From: Myxococcales bacterium
GTDB lineage: Bacteria > Myxococcota_A > Polyangia > Polyangiales > Ga0077539
Length of the DNA: 64,000 nucleotides
Reading direction: 5' to 3'
Assembly (NCBI GenBank): GCA_013298625.1
Contig: JAAFIF010000004.1
Location: 132,589 to 196,588, forward strand
Numbering within the stretch: position 1 is the first letter of the stretch; each line of letters begins with the position of its first letter. Positions 8,925-15,872 of this stretch are shown one piece after another. A model generated the notes under the pieces. That model made no database searches. It worked only from the letters and a program-made list of their open reading frames with translations, and was not told where the DNA came from. Made by a program: the position numbers and the translations under genes.

Positions 8925-9067
8925 AGTCTCGCTCCTCGGCGCTCCCCTGAAATTCGTAGGGAACTTTTCGTCGCCCTCGTGCGTCTGTGAAAGCACCGCG
9001 CACGTCGCGCGTTCTTCGTCACACGACCGCCGCTGTCTTCGATCGACGCGTCGTGACGGGTGCCAAT

Positions 9068-10171
9068 ATGCTCGAACCTCGCTCGACCTCCGCGTCGACA
9101 GCGCGCCGTCGCGCCGTGGACCCTGCAGCTCTCTTCGCGCTCTTCGCGCTGCCGTGCGCGGTCGCCGCGTTCGCTGCGTGGATCCCGTCGCGCGCCGATG
9201 GTCCTCGCGAGAGCGATCGATGGTCTCCCGTGATCGAGCGCGAATCACCGGCGATCGTCCCTACGATTCACGCGCCGCGTCCTCTCGCCGCTCGCGCGCA
9301 GCCCGCGCCCGTCACGCCCCGCGCGATCGAGGTCGCGGCGCCGAGCGCAGCTCCGTCTGCGGCGCGTTCGACGGCGGTCCCCTCGCCCACGAGCATGCCC
9401 TCGCCGTCCCTCGAAGGCACGCTCGTGTCCGAAGAGGCTTGGACCTGGGACGAAGCTGCGTTTCGCGAGTGGTGGGAGCGTCGCCGCGCCTGGTACCAGG
9501 CCTATTGGGCCCGTCAGCGCTGGGCGCGTATCGCGCCGGCGATGGCTCGCATGCACGCGCTTCGCGCGGGCTTGCTCGACGCGCTGCAGTCTTCGGGAGC
9601 CTTCGATCCGTCGTCGTTCGAGCGCATGACCGACTGCGGCCCGTTCGCGTGCGGAGCGAGCTCGACCTATGTGCCTCCCGTGACGCCACCCAGCCGCGGC
9701 GCTTCGAGCGGCCCGACGGTCGCCCGTCGCACGGGCGCGCGTTGGGTGCTCTCGAACGCGCACGCTTCGCTGGTGATCCACGCGGATCAATCCTGTCGGG
9801 TGGACTATTCGCTGACGTCTCGCGCTCCTGCGACCATGGTCTTCGACACCCCTCGCAGCGATGACAGCCCCGTGGCTTCGTGCACTGTGCGCGAGCGTGC
9901 GTTTGCTGGCGGCGCCGCGCTCGAGCTCTCGTGGGTGAGCGACCGCTGGACGCAGCAGGTGGTCGTCGCGCTCGCCGATGACGCCTCGCTCGCAGAGGCC
10001 ACCATCGCTCGCACGACCGTCGACGCCAACGACGTTCGCACCATCGAGCTCAGCAACCTCTCGCCCTCCCCCCGCCAATGGAACATCGGCGGCCGCGACC
10101 TCTCCCTCGACCCCGGCTCGATGCTCCGCGTGCGCACCGCGGGTGAGCCCGACGAATCCCCGTCGACCTGA
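9068..10171 (+). CDS. Membrane-anchored or secreted protein of unknown function
   Basis: Not recognised. Starting at the ATG at 9068, the 367-residue product has a basic N-terminus, a hydrophobic segment at about 21-39 (AALFALFALPCAVAAFAAW) acting as signal or anchor, an Ala/Pro/Ser-rich spacer, an aromatic helix rich in Trp/Arg (about 115-150) and a beta-rich C-terminal domain with two or three Cys that could form disulfides. A GTG at 8987 would add 27 residues, but those place a charged stretch before the signal segment. It follows the sigma-factor pair on the same strand with a gap of about 140 nt, so co-regulation is possible. Confidence 0.55.
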   Translation: MLEPRSTSASTARRRAVDPAALFALFALPCAVAAFAAWIPSRADGPRESDRWSPVIERESPAIVPTIHAPRPLAARAQPAPVTPRAIEVAAPSAAPSAARSTAVPSPTSMPSPSLEGTLVSEEAWTWDEAAFREWWERRRAWYQAYWARQRWARIAPAMARMHALRAGLLDALQSSGAFDPSSFERMTDCGPFACGASSTYVPPVTPPSRGASSGPTVARRTGARWVLSNAHASLVIHADQSCRVDYSLTSRAPATMVFDTPRSDDSPVASCTVRERAFAGGAALELSWVSDRWTQQVVVALADDASLAEATIARTTVDANDVRTIELSNLSPSPRQWNIGGRDLSLDPGSMLRVRTAGEPDESPST

Positions 10172-10178
10172 GCCCCGC

Positions 10179-10946
10179 TCAGTCCAGCGTGTACCCGCCG
10201 TCGATCACCAGCGTGTGGCCCGTCACGTACGCAGCCGCGTCGGACGCGAGGTACAGCGCCGCCGGAGCGATCTCTTCGGGCTCTGCGTATCGTCCCAACG
10301 GGGTGCGATCGAGCACGCGCTTCACCAGGTCTTCGTTCTCGACGATCGCCGAAGCGAAGCGCGTCTTGACCAGCCCCGGCGCGATCGCGTTGACTCGAAT
10401 GCCCGACGCGCCCAGCTCGGCCGCGAGCGTCTTGGTCATCGAGATCACCGCAGCTTTGGTCATCCCGTACACGCCCTGGGTCATCGCCGCGCCCAGGCCC
10501 TGAATGCTCGCGACGTTGACCACCGAGCCGCGCGCGTTGCGCCCGACCGCGTGCTCGACGAACGCCCGCGTCGCTTCGAAGTATCCTCGCGCGTTGACCT
10601 CGAAGGTCTTGTCCCACGCCCCGCCGTCGACGCTCACCATCGGCCCGAAGTGCGGGTTGGTGGCGGCGTTGTTGACCAGGACGTCGACGGCGCCGAAGTG
10701 ATCGGCCGCGCGCTTGATGAGCGCGTGCAGGTCCTCGGGCTTGCCTGCGTGCGCGGCGATGGCGATCGCGCGACCGCCGTCACGGTTGATTTTGTGTGCG
10801 ACCTGCTCGCACGCCTCGAGCTTTCGCGACGCGAGCACGACCGCGGCGCCGTGCGCGCTGAAGCACTCAGCGATCGCCTCGCCGATGCCGCGCGACGCGC
10901 CGGTGATGACCGCGACCTTGCCTTCGAGATGGATGGCGGGCTTCAT
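10179..10946 (-). CDS. Short-chain dehydrogenase/reductase
   Basis: A 255-residue NAD(P)-dependent oxidoreductase of the classical SDR type. The dinucleotide motif TGASRGIG is at 15-22, NNA near 92-94, and the catalytic triad is Ser147, Tyr160 and Lys164 (VYGMTK). The motif PGLVKTRFA and the C-terminus AYVTGHTLVIDGGYTLD are normal for this group. An Arg after strand 2 (ASRK) favours NADP over NAD. The substrate is unknown; related proteins are often annotated as 3-oxoacyl-ACP reductases or dehydrogenase/reductase SDR 4-like enzymes. It lies downstream of the DUF6918-like gene on the same strand, 24 nt apart. Confidence 0.88.
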   Translation of the reverse strand: MKPAIHLEGKVAVITGASRGIGEAIAECFSAHGAAVVLASRKLEACEQVAHKINRDGGRAIAIAAHAGKPEDLHALIKRAADHFGAVDVLVNNAATNPHFGPMVSVDGGAWDKTFEVNARGYFEATRAFVEHAVGRNARGSVVNVASIQGLGAAMTQGVYGMTKAAVISMTKTLAAELGASGIRVNAIAPGLVKTRFASAIVENEDLVKRVLDRTPLGRYAEPEEIAPAALYLASDAAAYVTGHTLVIDGGYTLD

Positions 10947-10970
10947 GGCTGCTGCAGTGCTCCCCTTCGC

Positions 10971-11417
10971 TCACGCGCCGACGTAGCGACCGACGAGCCG
11001 CGAGAGGCGCGGGATCGCCGCTTCGACGTGCTGCTTTCCTTTGGGGCGCAGGGACTCGTAGGCCTTCTTGATGGTGGCGTTCTTCGCGCGGGCGGCGCGG
11101 GCGTCGGTCACGCCGAGCAGCGCGTCGGACACCTCTCCGGCGCGAGCGCTGAAGTACGCCTCGACGCTCTGCGTGCTGCTCTGCTGGGCCGTGTAAAACG
11201 GCTCCATCTTCTCGACGAACGCGTCGATGAGCGCGTCGACGCTCTCGCGGATGATCCCGGGCTTCACCGCTTTGACCATCCCGAAGGCGGCTTTGACGGC
11301 CATCCCCGAGAGACCCGACTTCGCGGCGACCTCTTCGTCGATGAGCTTCTCGCAGTCCGTGAGCAACTGCGGGCGTTTCTCAGCGGTCAGCAACTGGTCT
11401 TTGAGCGTCTTGGCCAC
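10971..11417 (-). CDS. DUF6918-like small helical protein
   Basis: A 148-residue, mostly alpha-helical soluble protein with no signal peptide. The opening MAKTLKDQLLTAEKRPQLL, the central LSGMAVKAAFGMVKAVKPG and the C-terminal KKAYESLRPKGKQHVEAAIP resemble the DUF6918 family of small cytoplasmic proteins. No catalytic residues are evident. It is probably the first gene of a two-gene unit with the downstream SDR. Function is unknown and the family name is given from memory. Confidence 0.65.
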   Translation of the reverse strand: MAKTLKDQLLTAEKRPQLLTDCEKLIDEEVAAKSGLSGMAVKAAFGMVKAVKPGIIRESVDALIDAFVEKMEPFYTAQQSSTQSVEAYFSARAGEVSDALLGVTDARAARAKNATIKKAYESLRPKGKQHVEAAIPRLSRLVGRYVGA

Positions 11418-11601
11418 GATCGATTCCTCCAGCGCTCACGCGCACACGCGCGGAGCCAACGAGTGCGGTCTACCACTGCATCGCCCCCGCGTGCGCGCGA
11501 TGAAGTGCCCCGCCCGCCCGGTGACGAACTGCGACCCCCCAAATGGCGACGAGGCACCGAAGTTTCCTTCGATGCCTCGTCTTCCGTCGTGGTTCCTTTT
11601 G

Positions 11602-11674
11602 TGGAGCTGATGGGGATCGAACCCACGGCCTCCAGAGTGCGATTCTGGCGCTCTCCCAGCTGAGCTACAGCCCC
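11602..11674 (-). tRNA. tRNA-Ala (anticodon CGC)
   Basis: A 73-nt tRNA read on the minus strand. The acceptor stem GGGGCTG pairs with CAGCTCC (one G-U), the D arm is GCTC...GAGC, the anticodon stem CCAGA/TCTGG encloses the loop ATCGCAC (U33, anticodon CGC), the variable loop is AGGCC and the T arm GTGGG/CCCAT encloses TTCGATC. Position 73 is A; the CCA end is not encoded. It reads the Ala codon GCG, common in this GC-rich genome. Confidence 0.95.
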
Positions 11675-11775
11675 GACGGGAGGCGGACACTGCGCCCAAT
11701 CGACGGCACAGTCAAGCAATGCTTTTGAACTTCGCGCTGATTTCTCGATTCTCAGGTAAATAGCAGCTCGAAGTG

Positions 11776-12618
11776 ATGCTCTCTCGTCGCGCCGCCCTCG
11801 TCCTCATTGCCAGCGCAGGGTGGCACTGCAAGCGGGGGACATATTCTGTCACAGATGGTTCGGTGCCGCTTCGGGCGGGCTGGCAGCTCGTTCGATGGGA
11901 CGAGCTTCGAAGCGCGCGGCGGGCGTTGGCGATCATCGCGACGATCGATCGACGGCAAGCCCACGTGTGGACGCGCGAGCGAGCGCCGGAGGTCGCGCTG
12001 CCGGCTCGGTCGCTCGCGCACGTGGTGGCGTTGGTGGCCGCAGCGCGCGCCGAGCTTGTTCGAGCGGACGACACGTTTCGGTGCGATGGGTCGCGCTGCG
12101 AGAGGCCCCATGGGCTGATTCGTCCCGCGGACGCGGTGGCCGTTGGATGCAGGGGCTACTTCGACGCGCTGGCTCCGCGGCTGGGGACGTCGATGTTGGC
12201 TGCTGCGTTTGCGGCGCTGCAGGTGGCGAGCCCTGCGGTGTCCGAGGACCCCGAAGCGCGCGCGCGGCTCGCTTCGCACGGCGACGGTTGGTCGCTCTCG
12301 CTCGACGACGCCCTCGCCCTGGCCCTCGCCCTTCGCGAGCACCCGGGACCCGAGCCCACGCTGTGGAACGAAGCGCTTGTTCCCCGTTTCGGCGAGCCTG
12401 GTCCGCTGCGGGGCGTCGTGGCGATGGACGATCGCGAGGCGTGGTTCGTCGGGTACTCGGTCGGAGCCTCCGAGCGCCTGGTGGTGACGCACGTCTCGGA
12501 GTGCGACGGTCGCGCGGGGACCGTGGTCCTCGCCGCTGCGCGCGCGGCGCTGGACGGGACTGTTCAGCCCGTTCGTCCAGCGATCAATCCGCCAGCGCAA
12601 CGACGACTTCGTCGCTGA
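11776..12618 (+). CDS. Transpeptidase-like lipoprotein lacking catalytic motifs
   Basis: A 280-residue exported protein with a signal peptide ending in GWHC (Cys18, probable lipoprotein). The pattern TFRCDGSRCERPHGLI, then AVAVGCRGYFDALAPRLG, and later AMDDREAWFVGYS follows the penicillin-binding-protein transpeptidase fold (tf.C.G...HG, SCN.yF..l...lG, dhaWFvGy). All three active-site boxes are changed: SxxK reads Ser79-Leu-Ala-His82, SxN reads Gly124-Cys-Arg126, and KTG at about 212-216 is missing. It may be a structural or sensory pseudo-enzyme. The assignment is from motif order only. A GTG one codon earlier is an alternative start. Confidence 0.55.
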   Translation: MLSRRAALVLIASAGWHCKRGTYSVTDGSVPLRAGWQLVRWDELRSARRALAIIATIDRRQAHVWTRERAPEVALPARSLAHVVALVAAARAELVRADDTFRCDGSRCERPHGLIRPADAVAVGCRGYFDALAPRLGTSMLAAAFAALQVASPAVSEDPEARARLASHGDGWSLSLDDALALALALREHPGPEPTLWNEALVPRFGEPGPLRGVVAMDDREAWFVGYSVGASERLVVTHVSECDGRAGTVVLAAARAALDGTVQPVRPAINPPAQRRLRR

Positions 12619-12690
12619 TTTCACCGGGTGATTCGCGTGCTAGTGTCCGCTGCCTTTTGGCGCGACAAGCCGCGCAGGAGTACCACCCAC

Positions 12691-13872
12691 ATGGCGACGG
12701 ATTTCTACGACATCAACGACCTGCTGACCGACGACGAGCGACTCGTTCGCGACAACGTTCGCTCGCTGGTGAGCAACAAGGTTCTCCCGACGATCTCGAA
12801 GCACTTCGAGGACGGCACGTTTCCGATGGAGCTCATCGCCGAGTTCGGCAAGGCGGGCGTCCTCGGAGCCAACCTCCCCGAGGAGTACGGCTGTGCCGGA
12901 ATGAACGACATCGCCTACGGTCTGGCGATGCAGGAGCTCGAGCGCGGCGACTCGGGCATCCGTTCGTTTTGCAGCGTGCAGGGCGCCCTCTGCATGTACC
13001 CGATCTATGCGTACGGAAGCGAAGAGCAGCGCCGCAAGTACCTCCCCGGAATGGCCACCGGCGAGATCATCGGTTGCTTCGGCCTGACCGAGCCCGACTT
13101 CGGATCGAACCCGGGCGGCATGCTCACCCGCGCCGAGCGCACCTCCAAGGGCTTCAAGATCACCGGAACGAAGCGTTGGATCACCAACGGCAACCTCGCT
13201 CACATCGCGATCATCTGGGCCAAGCTCGACGGCCGGATTCGCGGGTTCATCGTCCCGACCAATGCTCCTGGGTTCACGGCGCAGAAGATCGAGCGAAAGT
13301 TCTCGCTTCGCGCGTCGGTCACCAGCGAGCTGATCCTCGAAGACGTCGAGGTCGGTGAGGACGCTCTGCTTCCCAATGTCGAAGGGCTCAAGGGTCCCCT
13401 CGGCTGCCTGACGCAGGCTCGCTACGGCATCGCGTGGGGAGTGGTCGGCGCCGCTGAAGCGTGCTTCGAGTGCGCGGTCGACTACGCCAAGGACCGCGTT
13501 CAGTTCTCGCGACCGATCGCTGGGTACCAGCTGGTGCAAGCGAAGTTCGCGCACATCCTGACGGAGATCACCAAGGCGCAGCTCGTGGTCTACCGGCTGG
13601 GGCAGCTGAAGCAGGCGAAGAAGATGACGCCTGCTCAGGTGTCGCTGGCCAAGCGCAACAACGTGGCGATGGCGCTCGAGACCGCGCGCACCTGCCGCGA
13701 CGTGCTGGGCGGCAACGGAATCACCTACGAGTATCCGATCGGCCGTCACATGCTCAACCTCGAGACCGTGTTCACCTACGAGGGAACGCACGACATTCAC
13801 TCGTTGGTGCTGGGTCACGCGGTCACGGGCATTCCTGCGTACGACAGCCCGATGCCGTCGATGGACAAGTAG
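12691..13872 (+). CDS. gcdH: Glutaryl-CoA dehydrogenase
   Basis: FAD flavoenzyme that oxidises and decarboxylates glutaryl-CoA to crotonyl-CoA in lysine/tryptophan and aromatic breakdown, passing electrons to ETF. The 393-residue length fits. Family marks include RSFCSVQGALCMYPIYAYG, GCFGLTEPDFGSNPGG, KRWITNG and the GCDH-specific active-site segment TYEGTHDIHSLVLG with catalytic Glu at about 364. The ATG at 12691 is preceded by an AGGAG-like site at 12675-12680 and gives the normal N-terminus; an in-frame ATG at 12628 is unlikely. Electrons would need ETF and a quinone reductase such as the iron-sulfur protein near 31.6-34.0 kb. Confidence 0.92.
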   Translation: MATDFYDINDLLTDDERLVRDNVRSLVSNKVLPTISKHFEDGTFPMELIAEFGKAGVLGANLPEEYGCAGMNDIAYGLAMQELERGDSGIRSFCSVQGALCMYPIYAYGSEEQRRKYLPGMATGEIIGCFGLTEPDFGSNPGGMLTRAERTSKGFKITGTKRWITNGNLAHIAIIWAKLDGRIRGFIVPTNAPGFTAQKIERKFSLRASVTSELILEDVEVGEDALLPNVEGLKGPLGCLTQARYGIAWGVVGAAEACFECAVDYAKDRVQFSRPIAGYQLVQAKFAHILTEITKAQLVVYRLGQLKQAKKMTPAQVSLAKRNNVAMALETARTCRDVLGGNGITYEYPIGRHMLNLETVFTYEGTHDIHSLVLGHAVTGIPAYDSPMPSMDK

Positions 13873-13876
13873 CCGC

Positions 13877-14611
13877 TCAGCTGCGGCGATCGAGCAAGCG
13901 TTGGACGCGCTCGACGAGTCCAGTCGCTTCGACTGCCGCTGCAAGCTGATCGTCCGTGGGGGACTCGAACGGGGGAACGGGGCCGAGCACAGCGTGCTCT
14001 CCGAGCCAGTGTCGAAGCTGTTCGACCGATTGGCTGCCGTCGTTGGCTTCGGCGACGGATCGCTGATTCACGACGACAGCCAGCACGTTGACCTCGCGGC
14101 GGACGAGCGCTTCGTAGGTCGCGAGGGTGTGGTGGATCGTTCCGAGTCCGTCGCGGGTGACGAGGATGAAATCTCGTACGTGAGCGATCTCGAGGCATGC
14201 GTCGACAAACAACCGTGTCTCGGAGATCGGAACCAGCGCTCCGCCCGCCCCTTCGATGAGCACCGCGTCCACGTCGACCGATGCGTTTGCGAGCGTGTGC
14301 GCTAGCAGCTCGTCGGTGATCGTTCGTCCTTCGGCGCGAGCAGCGACCACGGGTGCCGCTGGGAGGCGAAACTGGATGGGTCCGATCAGAGCAGACTCGT
14401 GCTCGCGCCGTGCGGCCCGTGCCAGTGCGATGGCGTCCTCACCTGCTGCGGTCTCGGTTCGGTGTGGATCACAGCCGGTCTCGAGCCACTTGAGCGGTCG
14501 CACCCGATGCTCTCGATTCACGAGCGCGCGCAGTAGTCCTCGCGAGACCGTGGTCTTGCCGATGCCGGTGTCTGTCCCGGTCACAGCGATTCTGGTGGGC
14601 GTCACAGGCAT
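13877..14611 (-). CDS. bioD: Dethiobiotin synthetase
   Basis: ATP-dependent ligase closing the ureido ring of biotin from DAPA and CO2. The 244-residue protein has the P-loop GTDTGIGKTT at 12-21, the DAPA/ATP-contact region PLKWLETGCDP, IEGAGGALVPI and the late NQRS motif. The start at 14611 lies inside the end of bioF (10-nt overlap at 14602-14611), so the two are translationally coupled in the order bioF-bioD. bioA and bioB are not in the window. The gene converges with gcdH, leaving only four bases between stop codons. Confidence 0.92.
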   Translation of the reverse strand: MPVTPTRIAVTGTDTGIGKTTVSRGLLRALVNREHRVRPLKWLETGCDPHRTETAAGEDAIALARAARREHESALIGPIQFRLPAAPVVAARAEGRTITDELLAHTLANASVDVDAVLIEGAGGALVPISETRLFVDACLEIAHVRDFILVTRDGLGTIHHTLATYEALVRREVNVLAVVVNQRSVAEANDGSQSVEQLRHWLGEHAVLGPVPPFESPTDDQLAAAVEATGLVERVQRLLDRRS

Positions 14612-15753
14612 TGCTCGATCGCCTCGGCCAGCGCGTGAATCTCTTCTTCCGTGTGCATCACAGACACCGTGATCCGCAGCCGAGATGTTCCACGTGGAAC
14701 AGTTGGAGGCCGAATCGCGGAGACGAAGAAGCCGCGATCGAGCAGCCGTCGGCTCGCGGCAACCGCCAGCCGTTCGTCGCCGATCACGATGGGCACGATC
14801 GGCGAGGCGGAATCGCCGGGGATCGTGCGCCGCTGCTGCGACAGAAGCGAGCGAAGCAACGTGCTGCGCGCACGAAGCACCGACACCAGCGAGGGCTGTG
14901 AATCCAGCACCCGAATCGCCTCGCGCGCCATCGCGGCGTTGGGCGCGCTCGCTCCGGTGCTGAACACGAACGAGCGCGCGCGATTCCACAGCCAGAGACG
15001 AAGTGCCTGACTGCCCGCCGCGAACGCGCCCGCACCACCGAGAGACTTGCCGAGCGTTCCGATCAGCACATCCGGACGAATGTCCGACGCAAACGCCAAG
15101 CCGCGACCAGACTCGCCGTACACTCCAATGCCGTGGGCCTCGTCGACGTATAGACCGAGTCGCTCGTGGTGTGCCAGGGCCCGAAGCGCGACCAGCGGCG
15201 CGAGGTCGCCATCCATCGAGAACACCGATTCGGTCACGATCCATCCACGCCGAAACGGTCGAGCGGCGGCGATCATGGCTTCGAGCGCTGCTGCGTCGCA
15301 GTGCGGATACACCACGGTTCGCGCGCGCGAGAGACGACAGCCGTCGACCAGGCTCGCGTGGTTGAGCGCGTCGCTGAACAACACGTCCTCGGACTCCACG
15401 AGCGAAGGGACGATGCCGACGTTCGCCGCGAAGCCGCTTGTGAAGAGCAGCGCAGCCTCCAGTCCAACGAAGTTCGCGAATTCAGCTTCGACCTCGGTGA
15501 ACAGCGACAGGTCGCCGCTCACCAGCCGTGACGCGCCACTGCCCGCTGCCTCGCGTTCGAGTGCCTCGATGCCGGCGCGACGCACACGAGCGTCCGACCG
15601 GAGGCCGAGGTAGTCGTTGCTGCAGAACACCGTGACGGGCCGGCCGTCGAGCGTCGCGTGGACGTTGTCGCGATACAAGAGCGTTCGTGGCAGGCGCAGC
15701 CGACCGAGGTCCTCTTGCGCCGCGAGATCGGATTCGAACCATTCGCGTGTCAT
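14602..15753 (-). CDS. bioF: 8-amino-7-oxononanoate synthase
   Basis: PLP enzyme condensing pimeloyl-ACP/CoA with L-alanine at the start of the biotin ring pathway. The 383-residue protein shows FCSNDYLGL, GSGASRLVSG, DALNHASLVDG, YVDEAHGIGVYG and the PLP lysine Lys236 in GTLGKSLGG. Near the C-terminus the family motif PPTVPxGTxRLR is present as PPTVPRGTSRLR; the codons for Val-Pro-Arg-Gly-Thr (GTT CCA CGT GGA ACA) form a parS site and are unlike the GC-ending codons around them. It is coupled to bioD downstream and divergent from the cyclophilin lipoprotein. Confidence 0.93.
   Translation of the reverse strand: MTREWFESDLAAQEDLGRLRLPRTLLYRDNVHATLDGRPVTVFCSNDYLGLRSDARVRRAGIEALEREAAGSGASRLVSGDLSLFTEVEAEFANFVGLEAALLFTSGFAANVGIVPSLVESEDVLFSDALNHASLVDGCRLSRARTVVYPHCDAAALEAMIAAARPFRRGWIVTESVFSMDGDLAPLVALRALAHHERLGLYVDEAHGIGVYGESGRGLAFASDIRPDVLIGTLGKSLGGAGAFAAGSQALRLWLWNRARSFVFSTGASAPNAAMAREAIRVLDSQPSLVSVLRARSTLLRSLLSQQRRTIPGDSASPIVPIVIGDERLAVAASRRLLDRGFFVSAIRPPTVPRGTSRLRITVSVMHTEEEIHALAEAIEQCL
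14686..14701. promoter_or_regulatory. parS: parS centromere-like site inside bioF
   Basis: A perfect 16-bp palindrome TGTTCCACGTGGAACA. It is the GC-leaning form of the bacterial parS consensus TGTTTCACGTGAAACA and matches the form I recall for Myxococcus. parS is bound by ParB and loads the chromosome segregation complex and SMC. It lies within the reading frame of bioF, where it dictates five consecutive low-GC codons. A second identical site is 1124 bp to the right. Confidence 0.9.
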
Positions 15754-15809
15754 GTCGTGTGCGATTCAGCCGGTGGCGTGACACGTCGGGCATGCGATTC
15801 CAAGACACA

Positions 15810-15825
15810 TGTTCCACGTGGAACA
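15810..15825. promoter_or_regulatory. parS: Second parS site, between bioF and the cyclophilin lipoprotein
   Basis: A second copy of the same 16-bp palindrome TGTTCCACGTGGAACA, in the 119-nt divergent gap. An identical pair so close together argues for a real parS cluster, which in most bacteria lies near the replication origin. No parA, parB, dnaA or mnmG is in the window, so the distance to the origin is unknown. Confidence 0.92.
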
Positions 15826-15872
15826 TTTCGATTCACCGCACCGTGACGACACTGCGCTACACCACAAACACA

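Noticed and set aside
11602..11674. tRNA-Ala as the attachment site of an integrated element
   Set aside because: No integrase, no repeated tRNA 3' end and no change in gene style next to it.
13877..15244. A 455-codon bioD with a long N-terminal extension
   Set aside because: The extension is bioF read in another frame; the BioD P-loop starts right after the ATG at 14611.
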